Shown in pieces: positions 1 to 8,135 of a DNA stretch of 48,827 bases; positions within the stretch are counted from its first letter, which is position 1; each line of letters opens with the position of its first letter. Source of the DNA: Oscillibacter sp. Its GTDB lineage: Bacteria > Bacillota > Clostridia > Oscillospirales > Oscillospiraceae. The notes below the pieces were generated by a model. It had not been told where the DNA came from and did no database searches. It saw only the letters and a program-made list of their open reading frames with translations. A program made the translations under genes and the position numbers. Location of the stretch: positions 1-48,827 of the forward strand of contig JAHHSA010000007.1 of assembly GCA_020025475.1 (NCBI GenBank), given 5' to 3'.

Positions 1-35
1 ACCTCCGTTCCATCAGGAACGGAGGTTTCCTTTTG
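1..35 (+). terminator. Rho-independent terminator of a plus-strand gene left of the window
   Basis: An 11-bp perfect stem (1-11 with 16-26) closes an ATCA loop and is followed by TTCCTTTTG. The T-rich side is on the plus strand, so it should end a plus-strand transcript whose gene lies outside the window. Confidence 0.7.
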
Positions 36-37
36 TT

Positions 38-75
38 AAAGAAAATGGAGCGTATCGATTTGCGATACGCTCCAT
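38..75 (-). terminator. Terminator of the CofE-like gene
   Basis: A 13-bp perfect inverted repeat (45-57 with 63-75) has a five-base loop. Read on the minus strand, the stem is followed by a TTTCTTT tract. It lies just past the stop of the CofE-like gene and converges with the terminator at 1-35. Confidence 0.8.
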
Positions 76-88
76 TGGCTGTCTGAAC

Positions 89-1282
89 TTACTCAGTAGT
101 GTAGTTGTCAAAATAGCCCTGGATGTGGACAACAGGGGTGCCCTTGTCGCCGGAACCGGAGGTCAGATCGCACAAAGAGCCGATCAGATCGGTCAGGCGG
201 CGGGGTGTGGTACCCTCGGAGGCCATCTGGCCAACCAGATCGCTGTCCTTCTCCTGAATCTTGCCCTTAATGGCCTCTTTCAAAGCTTCGCCGGAGAGGT
301 CAGAGAACTCGTTATCTGCCAGATACTTCAGCTTCAGCTCATTGGGAGTGCCCTCCAGGCCGGAGGTGTAAGCAGGAGAGACAACGGGATCAGCCAGCTC
401 CCAGATCTTACCGATGGGATCCTTGAAGGCGCCGTCGCCGTAGACCATAACTTCCACATGCTTGCCGGTACGCTCCAGAATTTGCTTCTGGATCGCGTTG
501 ACCACCTTCTGGCAGTCCCGGGGGAACAGCTTGACCTGCTCCTCATTCGCCTTGTTCGTACCCAGCAGACCGTAGTTCTCATTGTAGCCACTGCCGTTAA
601 TGGGAGCGGTCATGAGATCGTCCAAACCCAACACGCGCTCGCCGCCGGCAGCCTTCACCAGGCGCTTGGAACGCTCGCGGGTGTGGATATCGCAGCAGAT
701 GACGTTCTTGGTGTAGTTCAGGATGGCGCGGGGATCGTTTGCAAAGATGATCTCTGCGTCAGCGCCGGACTCCCGGATCAGCTGCTCATAGTATTCCACG
801 TAGTCCACACCGGTGAAGCGATGCTTCTCATAGCCGAACAGCTCACGGTACTTGCTCAAATCCAGTACATCCTTGTAGGGATCAATGCCCTTTTCGTCCA
901 GCATATCCAAGCTGATGAGGTGGTTGCCCACTTCGTCAGAGGGATAACTCAGCTGCACAACAACCTTCTTGGCGCCCTTTGCGATGCCGCGCAGGCAGAT
1001 GGCAAACCGGTTGCGGCTGAGGATGGGGAACACAATGCCCACCGTTTCGCCGCCCATCTTGGTACGGACGTCCTCAGCAATATTCTCCACGCTGGCGTAG
1101 TTGCCCTGTGCGCGGGCCACAATGGCCTCCGTCATAGCAATCACGTCACGGTCACGCAGTTCGTAACCGTCCAGCTTGGCAGCTTCCAGCACAGAATCAG
1201 TCACGATCTGCACAATGTCGTCACCACTGCGGATAATGGGGGTCCGAATACCCCGGGAAACAGTACCGACCATACGGCTCAT
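89..1282 (-). CDS. Coenzyme F420-0:L-glutamate ligase (CofE)-family protein, substrate unknown
   Basis: This 397-residue protein resembles the CofE/F420 ligase family, which adds glutamate to F420-0 in methanogens and actinobacteria. The N-terminal part contains the stretch RDVIAMTEAIVARAQGNY, typical of the family, and the middle has a GDGAFKDPIGKIWELADP segment. Firmicutes carry such proteins without an F420 pathway, and no other F420 gene is visible here, so the true substrate is unknown. The start at 1282 has AAGGAG nine bases upstream. It is monocistronic, with its own promoter (1344-1372) and terminator (38-75). The family is fairly certain; the reaction is not. Confidence 0.75.
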   Translation of the reverse strand: MSRMVGTVSRGIRTPIIRSGDDIVQIVTDSVLEAAKLDGYELRDRDVIAMTEAIVARAQGNYASVENIAEDVRTKMGGETVGIVFPILSRNRFAICLRGIAKGAKKVVVQLSYPSDEVGNHLISLDMLDEKGIDPYKDVLDLSKYRELFGYEKHRFTGVDYVEYYEQLIRESGADAEIIFANDPRAILNYTKNVICCDIHTRERSKRLVKAAGGERVLGLDDLMTAPINGSGYNENYGLLGTNKANEEQVKLFPRDCQKVVNAIQKQILERTGKHVEVMVYGDGAFKDPIGKIWELADPVVSPAYTSGLEGTPNELKLKYLADNEFSDLSGEALKEAIKGKIQEKDSDLVGQMASEGTTPRRLTDLIGSLCDLTSGSGDKGTPVVHIQGYFDNYTTE

Positions 1283-1343
1283 TTTGGAACACTCCTTAAT
1301 TAAAAATATGGGTGTTTTGATATAATCTCATTACCAACTCGTT

Positions 1344-1372
1344 AGTATAACAAATGTTTTTCCACTTGTAAA
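1344..1372 (-). promoter_or_regulatory. Sigma-A promoter of the CofE-like gene
   Basis: On the minus strand TTTACA (1367-1372) and TATACT (1344-1349) are separated by 17 bp, with a TG one base before the -10 (extended -10). The predicted leader is about 55 bases. Confidence 0.75.
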
Positions 1373-1515
1373 GAAAAATATATCAACTTTTTCGTTCATT
1401 TTCGTTTTTTTACAAATGGTTAAAAATTTGCTTGTTTTTTTGCTGCTCAGAAGACATGTGCATGAGATTTGAATTTCTTCTCTATTGTACGTGGAAAATG
1501 TGCAGCTTGTCAATC

Positions 1516-2067
1516 TTATTTCCAGCCTCTGTTGACCTTAATTTGATTTCCAAACCGCTCCATCCATTGAAACGTAAAGCCGCCGGGGAACATGCTGTTG
1601 ACCAGCAGGGCCATCATCACACCCACTGCCGTGTCAAAAATACGGTTCAGCGCATAGGGCACATAGGATTCCACCGGCGTATTGAACAGGATGATGCACA
1701 GCACCACGCCGCCCGGCTGGACACCGCCCTTCCAAAACAGCTGGCAGAGAATGATCAGAAGCACCGTACCGATAAATACCAGTGGGACCATCAACATGGA
1801 TCGTCCACCGTCCGGATGAAAGATTAAGTACACCCGGAAGAGGGCAATGCCCAGAAATCCGCCGATGATCGTGCCAAACAGACGATTTCCGCCGTGTTGC
1901 TTGGACATCTCCAAATCGCTGCCCATGCCAAAAATGGCGCCAATGCAGGCAAAGGCGGGACTGCGGTTCAGAAAATAATAAATAAAAGCGCAGAGAGCCG
2001 CTGCTGTGGCGGTTTTAATATTGCGCATTCCAATTTTCGGCAGATATTGTTTCACAGAATACTCCAT
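1516..2067 (-). CDS. Aromatic acid exporter / FUSC-type integral membrane protein
   Basis: The 183-residue product has about five hydrophobic segments and resembles the membrane half of the aromatic acid exporter (ArAE_1/FUSC) family, including IKTATAAALCAFIYYFLN near the N-terminus and the NRLFGTIIGGFLGIALFR stretch. Full-length relatives add a soluble C-terminal domain that is absent here, so this is a membrane-only version. I place the start at the ATG at 2067, which has AGGAG seven bases upstream. An in-frame ATG at 2094 would add nine residues but lacks a ribosome site. Substrate unknown; efflux of small aromatic or organic acids is family-based inference. Confidence 0.75.
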   Translation of the reverse strand: MEYSVKQYLPKIGMRNIKTATAAALCAFIYYFLNRSPAFACIGAIFGMGSDLEMSKQHGGNRLFGTIIGGFLGIALFRVYLIFHPDGGRSMLMVPLVFIGTVLLIILCQLFWKGGVQPGGVVLCIILFNTPVESYVPYALNRIFDTAVGVMMALLVNSMFPGGFTFQWMERFGNQIKVNRGWK

Positions 2068-2118
2068 AACTGCTCTCCTGGTATTGTTGTTCATTTTCCG
2101 TTAAGGATTCTGAAAAAC

Positions 2119-2127
2119 AGTATATCA
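2119..2127 (-). promoter_or_regulatory. Possible extended -10 promoter of the FUSC-type gene
   Basis: On the minus strand TGATATACT forms an extended -10 about 52 bases before the preferred start. No good -35 hexamer is visible, so this is tentative. Confidence 0.4.
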
Positions 2128-2281
2128 CAAAACTGCTCTTTCGTGGTGGAGTTTGGCAGAGAAACTTGGAGAGATTCCTCCGTTTTTCTTGTGGATTTCG
2201 TCTTTTCCTCCAAAGTTTGTGCACCTATGCCGGATTCATGGATTGAGTGATCTGGTATCAGTTTTCCAGCTCACTGCATAA

Positions 2282-2312
2282 AATCGGCGCTTCCTGTACG
2301 GAAGCGCCGATT
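2282..2312 (-). terminator. Terminator of the carA-carB/dapF operon
   Basis: A 13-bp perfect stem (2282-2294 with 2300-2312) with a five-base loop lies 19 bases past the stop of the fused gene. The minus-strand side ends in TTTTATG, a short T-tract. Confidence 0.75.
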
Positions 2313-2330
2313 GGAGCTGTTTGAATAATT

Positions 2331-5300
2331 TTAATACTCAGCCTCGCCGGCATACACCAGCTTTACATCACCAGTCAGTGTCACGGTCTCACCATTGTAG
2401 TTGACCACAAGGTCACCGCCGCGAGCGCGAACCACAATATCCCGGTTCTTCTGGCACAAACCCTTGGCCACCGCAGCCACCACCGCAGCGCAGGCGCCGG
2501 TACCGCAGGCCATGGTTTCGCCCGTACCTCGCTCCCAAACACGCATCTTAATGGTGCTCTCATTCACCACGCGGATAAACTCGGTACTGACACGGTCGGG
2601 GAAGTAGGGGGCGTACTCAAAACGGGGCCCCAGGAACTCCATGTCCACCGCATCCACACGAGGGCAGAACACCACGCAGTGCGGGGTGCCCACTTCCACG
2701 CAGGTGATCTCAAAGGGCCGGCCGCCAATACGCACAGGATAGTCCACAACGGTCTTCTCCGGCACGGGGAAGCGCATGGCCTCAGCATTCAGCGCTGCAG
2801 CGCCAATCTCCACGCAGGCAGAGGTGACCTTGCCGTTGGTGGTATAGATATGGACGTGCTTGACATCGCCGCCCATCTCAATAGTCATGGTCTCCTTAAC
2901 CACAATGCCGTTGTCGTTGAGGTACTTGGCAGCGCAGCGCAGGGCGTTGCCGGACAGGGCGCTCTCGCTGCCGTCGCCGTTGAAGAGGCGGATGCAGGCG
3001 TCGGCCTTGTCGGAGTGCTCCATCAGCACAATGCCGTCTGCGCCAATGCCGTAGTGACGATCGCAGAGGGTAATGCAGAGGGACTCGGGGCAGGTGATCT
3101 GGCCCTGGAAATTGTCCAGGAAGATCAGGTCATTGCCGCTGGCCTGCATCTTCACAAATGGCAGACTCTCACGCTGAGAACGCAGGTGGCAGATGTCCAC
3201 CAGCTCTGTGTTCTGCTGGTTGTAGCGGCTGGCCAGAATATCGGTGAGTGCATTGGCCGTGTCCAGGGAGGTCAGGCAGGGAATACCCAGCTGGACACAC
3301 CGGTGATTCAGGTGAATGAAGTCCCGGATATAGTCAGGTTCCGTGGACCCTGTCAGGATGACAAAGTCAATCTTGCCGGCCTCCAGCAGCTCAAACACGC
3401 GGGCATCCCGGCCCAGCTTGCCAATGACCTCCACGTCCGTTCCCAGCTGAGAAATTTCGTGGGCGGTGCCATGAGTGGCATAGAGCTTGTAGCCCAGCCG
3501 CTCCAACTTACCGGCGATCTGTACCACCTCAGGCTGGTCACGGCGGTTGACGGAGATCAGGATGCCGCCGCGCTCAGGCTTCTCCACCTGATAGCCGGCA
3601 GAGACCAGGCCCTTGAACAGAGCCTCCTGCATATCCTTGCCCAGGCCCAGAACCTCGCCGGTGGATTTCATCTCGGGAGAGAGGGCTGCGTTGGCGTCGG
3701 TAATCTTCTCAAAGGAGAAGACGGGAACCTTCACCGCCACATAGGGAGGCGTGCGGTACAGGCCGGTGCCATAGCCCAGCTCCTTGAGCGGCTTGCCCAC
3801 CATCACGCGGGTAGCCAAATCCACCATGGGCACGCCGGTGACTTTGGAGATATAAGGAACAGTACGGGAGGCACGGGGATTCACCTCGATGACGTACAGC
3901 TCATTCTGGTAAATCAGATACTGAATATTGATAAGACCCTTGGTCCCCAGGGACAGTGCCAGCGTCTCAGAGCACTCAACGATGGTCTGAAGCATCTTGT
4001 CGCCGATGGAGAAGGGAGGGTAGACCGCAATGGAGTCTCCGCTGTGGACACCGGTGCGCTCAATGTGCTGCATAATACCGGGGATCAGCACGTCCACGCC
4101 GTCGGAAATGACATCCACTTCCAGCTCCTTGCCCATCAGATATTGGTCCACCAGCACCGGATTTTCGATCTTGCCGGAGAGGATTACGTTCATGTAGGTC
4201 CGCACATCCTCATCGTTGTGGGCAATGACCATATTCTGGCCGCCGATGACATACGAGGGACGCAGCAGCACGGGGTAGCCAAGTTCGTGAGCAGCATTGA
4301 GAGCCTGCTCCATACCCAGCACACCGCGGCCCTGGGGGCGCTTGATGTGGAAGCGTTCCAGCAGCTCATCAAACCGTTCCCGGTCCTCGGCCATATCAAT
4401 GGACTCGGCAGAGGTGCCCAGAATTGCGATGCCGTGATCATCCAGGAACTTGGTCAGCTTGATGGCAGTCTGACCACCGAAGGCAACCACCACACCCACA
4501 GGCTTCTCCACCTCGATGATGTTCATAACATCCTCAGGGCAGAGAGGCTCAAAGTACAGACGGTCGGCGGTATCATAGTCAGTTGAGACGGTCTCGGGGT
4601 TGTTGTTGACGATGACAACCTCGTAGCCCAGCTCCTTCAGCGTCCAGACGCAGTGGACAGAGGAATAGTCAAACTCGATGCCCTGGCCAATGCGGATGGG
4701 GCCGGAGCCCAGCACCATAATGACCGGCTTGCCGGACCGGGTAAAGGTGCGGGATTCACAGGCCTTATCAGCGGTGGAGTAGAAATAAGGGGTCTCAGCC
4801 TGGAACTCAGCAGCACAGGTATCCACCATTTTATAGGCGGCGGACTGGCTCTCACAGGGCAGCGCCTGCGCACCGGAAATGCGCAGCATGGCCTGGTCGG
4901 TGTAGCCCATGTGCTTGCCGATTTCATAGTTCTCCGTGCTCAGGCCGTCCTTGGTCAGACGCAGCTCGAAGTCAGCCAGGTTCTTCAGCTTGTTGAGGAA
5001 CCAGCGGTCAATGCGGGTGATGGCAAAGATCTCATCCACGCTGACACCGGACTTCAGGGCCTCAAACACCGTGAAGATGCGGTGGTCATCCACCCGGCGC
5101 AAACGCTCCCAGATAGGGGCAGTATCGTCGGGGTCCTTTTTGCGGTTCAGCGTATCCATGCCGATTTCCGCGCCCCGGACGGCCTTCATAATGGCCATTT
5201 CGAAGCTGGGCGCAATGGACATGACCTCGCCGGTAGCCTTCATCTGCGTGCCAAGCTTTCGGGAGGCATCGGCAAATTTATCGAAGGGCCACTTGGGCAT

Positions 5301-6368
5301 CTTTGCCACAATGTAATCCACCGCCGGTTCAAAGCAGGCATAGGTATTGCCCGTAATGTCGTTTTTGATTTCATCCAGCGTGTAGCCCAGCGCCACTTTG
5401 GTGGTGATCTTGGCAATGGGGTAGCCGGTTGCCTTGGAGGCCAGGGCGGAGGAGCGGGACACGCGGGGGTTGACCTCGATCACCGCATATTCGAAGCTGT
5501 CGGGGTTCAGTGCCAGCTGGCAGTTGCAGCCGCCCACAATACCCAGATGAGAGACAATATCCAAAGAGGCGTTGCGGAGCATATTGTACTCAGGTGCAGC
5601 CAGCGTCTGGGTGGGAGCCACCACAATGGAGTCGCCCGTGTGGATTCCAACAGGGTCCATGTTCTCCATGGAGCAGACAATGATGGCGTTGCCGGCCGCG
5701 TCCCGCATGGTCTCAAATTCGATTTCCTTCCAGCCGAAAATGGCCTTTTCCACCAGGATCTGAGAGATGGGAGAGGCATCCAGGCCCGTTTGAGCAATGG
5801 TGCGCAGTTCCTGAACGTCGTTGGCAGCGCCGCCGCCGGCACCGCCCAGGGTGAAGGCAGGACGGACAATGACGGGGTAGCCAATGCGCTCAGCCACCGC
5901 CAAAGCTTGGTCCACCGTCTCGGCAATGTCAGAGGCAATGCAGGGCTGACCAATCTCGGTCATAGCTTCCTTGAACAGTTCCCGGTCCTCGGCGCGGGAG
6001 ATGGCAGTGGCGTCGGTGCCCAGCAGGCGGACGCCCTGTTCCTTTAAGAAACCTTCCTTGTCCAGCTGCATGGCAAGCGTCAGACCGGTCTGACCGCCAA
6101 GGCCCGCCAGAATAGAGTCAGGCTTTTCCTTCTTAATAATTCGCTTGATGGTATCTGTGGTCAGGGGTTCCAGATAGATCTGGTCCGCCATGGCCTGATC
6201 TGTCATGATCGTGGCGGGGTTGGAGTTGCACAGCACCACGTTGACACCAGCCTCTTTCAGAACGCGGCAGGCCTGTGCGCCAGCGTAGTCGAACTCTGCT
6301 GCCTGGCCGATCACAATGGGGCCGGAGCCGATGACCAGGACCTTCTTGATACTTCTATCCAAAGGCAT
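2331..6368 (-). CDS. carB: Fusion: carbamoyl-phosphate synthase large subunit (CarB) + diaminopimelate epimerase-like domain (DapF)
   Basis: One uninterrupted 1345-residue frame. Residues 1 to about 1068 are a complete CarB: carboxyphosphate ATP-grasp half, oligomerisation region, carbamate ATP-grasp half (starting near KPVIMVLGSGPIRIGQG) and an MGS-like allosteric domain. CarB makes carbamoyl phosphate for pyrimidine and arginine synthesis. Residues about 1069-1345 (277 residues, 3164 down to 2331) are a full-length DapF-like domain, whose family interconverts LL- and meso-diaminopimelate for lysine and peptidoglycan. The second catalytic Cys is present (ETMACGTGACAA, Cys1288). The first is replaced: SALSGNALRC has Ser1139 (codon TCC, 2952-2954) where the family has Cys. 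The start overlaps the carA stop by one base (TAATG), implying translational coupling. The DapF half may have altered or lost epimerase activity; that is inference. Confidence 0.93.
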   Translation of the reverse strand: MPLDRSIKKVLVIGSGPIVIGQAAEFDYAGAQACRVLKEAGVNVVLCNSNPATIMTDQAMADQIYLEPLTTDTIKRIIKKEKPDSILAGLGGQTGLTLAMQLDKEGFLKEQGVRLLGTDATAISRAEDRELFKEAMTEIGQPCIASDIAETVDQALAVAERIGYPVIVRPAFTLGGAGGGAANDVQELRTIAQTGLDASPISQILVEKAIFGWKEIEFETMRDAAGNAIIVCSMENMDPVGIHTGDSIVVAPTQTLAAPEYNMLRNASLDIVSHLGIVGGCNCQLALNPDSFEYAVIEVNPRVSRSSALASKATGYPIAKITTKVALGYTLDEIKNDITGNTYACFEPAVDYIVAKMPKWPFDKFADASRKLGTQMKATGEVMSIAPSFEMAIMKAVRGAEIGMDTLNRKKDPDDTAPIWERLRRVDDHRIFTVFEALKSGVSVDEIFAITRIDRWFLNKLKNLADFELRLTKDGLSTENYEIGKHMGYTDQAMLRISGAQALPCESQSAAYKMVDTCAAEFQAETPYFYSTADKACESRTFTRSGKPVIMVLGSGPIRIGQGIEFDYSSVHCVWTLKELGYEVVIVNNNPETVSTDYDTADRLYFEPLCPEDVMNIIEVEKPVGVVVAFGGQTAIKLTKFLDDHGIAILGTSAESIDMAEDRERFDELLERFHIKRPQGRGVLGMEQALNAAHELGYPVLLRPSYVIGGQNMVIAHNDEDVRTYMNVILSGKIENPVLVDQYLMGKELEVDVISDGVDVLIPGIMQHIERTGVHSGDSIAVYPPFSIGDKMLQTIVECSETLALSLGTKGLINIQYLIYQNELYVIEVNPRASRTVPYISKVTGVPMVDLATRVMVGKPLKELGYGTGLYRTPPYVAVKVPVFSFEKITDANAALSPEMKSTGEVLGLGKDMQEALFKGLVSAGYQVEKPERGGILISVNRRDQPEVVQIAGKLERLGYKLYATHGTAHEISQLGTDVEVIGKLGRDARVFELLEAGKIDFVILTGSTEPDYIRDFIHLNHRCVQLGIPCLTSLDTANALTDILASRYNQQNTELVDICHLRSQRESLPFVKMQASGNDLIFLDNFQGQITCPESLCITLCDRHYGIGADGIVLMEHSDKADACIRLFNGDGSESALSGNALRCAAKYLNDNGIVVKETMTIEMGGDVKHVHIYTTNGKVTSACVEIGAAALNAEAMRFPVPEKTVVDYPVRIGGRPFEITCVEVGTPHCVVFCPRVDAVDMEFLGPRFEYAPYFPDRVSTEFIRVVNESTIKMRVWERGTGETMACGTGACAAVVAAVAKGLCQKNRDIVVRARGGDLVVNYNGETVTLTGDVKLVYAGEAEY

Positions 6369-7423
6369 TACAGGTTGCCTCCCTTCATGAGATTGAGAAA
6401 CCGGTCAAACTGGAAGCAATTCCCCTTGACGTCGGTGCAGCCCTCGGGCTGGAACTGGATGGTCATGGCACGCAGGTCCGCATAGTCGATGCCCTCGCAG
6501 GTGCCGTCGTTGACATTCTGGTAGCGGACACTGCCCACGGTGACAGTCTCAGCGTCCACCGCGTAGCCGTGGTTTTCACCGGTAATATAGGTGCGGGTGC
6601 CTGCCAGATCCCGGACGGGCTGGTTGGCGCCGCGGCGGCCATACTTCATACGGAAAGTCTTGGCGCCCTGTGCCAGTGCGCAGAGCTGGTGGCCCAGACC
6701 CACGCCAAACACGCAGACCTTCCCCATCAGTTTCTTGACTTCCTCCACCTGTGCTCTGTAGTCCATGGGATCACCAGGGCCATTGGACAGCAGCACACCG
6801 TCAGGCTTGCCTGCCAGAATTTCCTCTGCAGGGGTAATGCCGGAAACCACAGTCACGGTGCAGCCTCGCTTCGTGAGCTGGCGAATGATGCTGTGCTTGG
6901 TGCCATAGTCCACCAGGGTAACCCGGAAAAGCTCCTCCCCCTCAGCAGGGAAGGTCTCGGAAGCCTTGTCTTCCACAGGTTCTGCCACGCGGTAAGCCTT
7001 CACGGCTTCCAGATCCGCGGGGATTTCATCGCAGATCACAGCATTCATGGTGCCGTTTTCCCGCAGGATCCGGGTCAACTCCCGCGTATCCACTCCGCAG
7101 ATACCGGGTACCCCCTGTTCCTTCAGATACGTCTCCAGATCGCCCTCTGCGCGAAAGTTGGAGGGGGTACTGCAAATCTCGCGGACCACATAGCCCCGCA
7201 GACGGCAGCTGCCCTCCAGGTCTGTTCCGATCACGCCGTAATTGCCAATCAGCGGATAGGTCTGAATCACAATCTGTCCTGCAAAGCCAGGGTCAGTCAC
7301 TGTCTCCAGATACCCGCCCATGCCGGTGGTGAACACCAGTTCTCCGATGGGGCAGCCCTCGCCGCCAAACCGAAGTCCCTCAAATACGTGCCCATCCTCC
7401 AGAACCAAATAGCCTTTTCTCAT
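6368..7423 (-). CDS. carA: Carbamoyl-phosphate synthase small subunit with a degenerate glutaminase site
   Basis: This 351-residue protein is full length for CarA. It has the N-terminal CPSase small-chain domain (GELVFTTGMGGYLETVTDP) and a C-terminal class I amidotransferase domain. CarA normally hydrolyses glutamine and channels ammonia to CarB. Here the nucleophile elbow reads FGVGLGHQ instead of FGICLGHQ, so the catalytic Cys is Gly242 (GGT, 6698-6700). The catalytic His in QFHPE is Gln325 (QFQPE, CAG, 6449-6451). The Glu (327) remains. Loss of two triad residues should abolish glutaminase activity and make the enzyme ammonia-dependent, as in mammalian CPS I where Cys is Ser; that is inference. 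First gene of the operon; a GGGAGG ribosome site precedes the ATG. Confidence 0.95.
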   Translation of the reverse strand: MRKGYLVLEDGHVFEGLRFGGEGCPIGELVFTTGMGGYLETVTDPGFAGQIVIQTYPLIGNYGVIGTDLEGSCRLRGYVVREICSTPSNFRAEGDLETYLKEQGVPGICGVDTRELTRILRENGTMNAVICDEIPADLEAVKAYRVAEPVEDKASETFPAEGEELFRVTLVDYGTKHSIIRQLTKRGCTVTVVSGITPAEEILAGKPDGVLLSNGPGDPMDYRAQVEEVKKLMGKVCVFGVGLGHQLCALAQGAKTFRMKYGRRGANQPVRDLAGTRTYITGENHGYAVDAETVTVGSVRYQNVNDGTCEGIDYADLRAMTIQFQPEGCTDVKGNCFQFDRFLNLMKGGNL

Positions 7424-7468
7424 AGATGCCTCCCATTTCGGACCCTATGCCCGGTTATCACTCTGTAT

Positions 7469-7506
7469 ATTATAACAATTATGATATTTTTTGAGAAAAC
7501 AGTCAA
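7469..7506 (-). promoter_or_regulatory. Promoter region of carA
   Basis: Two overlapping options on the minus strand. TTGACT (7501-7506) and CATAAT (7478-7483) have a 17-bp spacer. A second, extended -10 (TGTTATAAT, TATAAT at 7469-7474) has no clear -35. No PyrR-type attenuator or long leader is visible; the leader is only about 40-55 bases. Confidence 0.6.
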
Positions 7507-7770
7507 TATTTTCAACCATTTTGTCGTGTAGACTTTATTGGAAAAGGTTCTTATTTTTTTGTGTACTTTGTAAAAGGTCTACCTTTTTTATTTTTTTGTA
7601 TTTGTTCTCTCAAATTACGCAATTCGGTTCCCAGTATTTCCTCAATACCATTTTTACGGGTGAATTCTGGCAAAGCAGACAGAAATATTCATTTTTCAGC
7701 AAGTTTTTGGCATTTATTTTCCGACCATGTCCCCCCTTTTCATCGTCTGCTGCCGCCATTTCCGTCTTTC
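7507..7770. other. AT-rich non-coding stretch
   Basis: This part of the gap between divergent carA and the PAS gene is rich in T-runs on the plus strand. I find no open frame with a ribosome site, no repeat and no recognisable RNA. Short open frames on both strands have no family resemblance that I can see. Confidence 0.5.
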
Positions 7771-7775
7771 CGGAC

Positions 7776-7804
7776 TTGCAGCTTCCGGCCGGACGCATTA
7801 TGAT
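7776..7804 (+). promoter_or_regulatory. Sigma-A promoter of a structured RNA or long leader
   Basis: TTGCAG (7776-7781) and TATGAT (7799-7804) are separated by exactly 17 bp. The predicted start is near 7811. No ribosome site or credible coding frame follows for about 300 bases. Confidence 0.75.
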
Positions 7805-7810
7805 AGACTC

Positions 7811-7981
7811 AGCACATAGAGATGCGCAACCCGGGACAGGCGAAAACGTCGTCGAAGCCGATTGGGTGTGCGGCAGGAGTGCCAGCGGCATGAAGCGGCT
7901 GCGGTTTGGGATGTGAACAGCGTCACGTCCTGAATGAAGCTCTGTGGGTAGAGAGCGGCCAGCCTCTTTCGGTTTTGTTTT
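7811..7981 (+). ncRNA. Candidate structured RNA (about 170 nt), family not recognised
   Basis: The stretch starts at a good promoter and ends at a hairpin with a T-tract. A closing stem pairs CACA..GAG (7813-7821, two-base bulge) with CTCTGTG (7940-7946). Inside are GGCA-GGAG-TGCC (7872-7883), a short AGC/GCT stem (7884-7900), and an 8-bp stem GGATGTGA/TCACGTCC (7909-7916 with 7923-7930). A pairing of CGCA and CCC with GGGTGTGCG further upstream is also possible. The 3' end has a bulged six-pair hairpin (7950-7967) followed by TTCGGTTTTGTTTT. It could be a free small RNA or a terminating riboswitch for the PAS gene 155 bases downstream. I could not match it to 6S, SRP, tmRNA, RNase P or common riboswitch signatures. 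Confidence 0.5.
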
Positions 7982-7996
7982 AGCTTCCTTTTATTA

Positions 7997-8110
7997 CTTG
8001 GCGCTGGTTGCTTTCTATATCTCTGGAGTGACTCCGGGTTTCAGCCAAGTCTGGAATCCATGATTCATTGATACTACTAGGTTTTTCGAGTTTGGCTCAT
8101 GACGGAGCCA
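7997..8110 (+). promoter_or_regulatory. Hairpin-rich leader of the PAS gene
   Basis: A six-pair stem CTTGGC/GCCAAG (7997-8002 with 8044-8049) encloses a GGAG-TGA-CTCC hairpin (8025-8035). A second hairpin TGGCTC/GAGCCA (8093-8098 with 8105-8110) ends just before the ribosome site. Function unknown. Confidence 0.35.
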
Positions 8111-8135
8111 GTGCAACAAATAGAGGTGAACATCC

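Noticed and set aside
2679..4586. Long open frame on the plus strand opposite carB
   Set aside because: It is antisense to a well-conserved gene, His/Leu/Gln-rich as expected of a GC-rich reverse complement, with no family resemblance.
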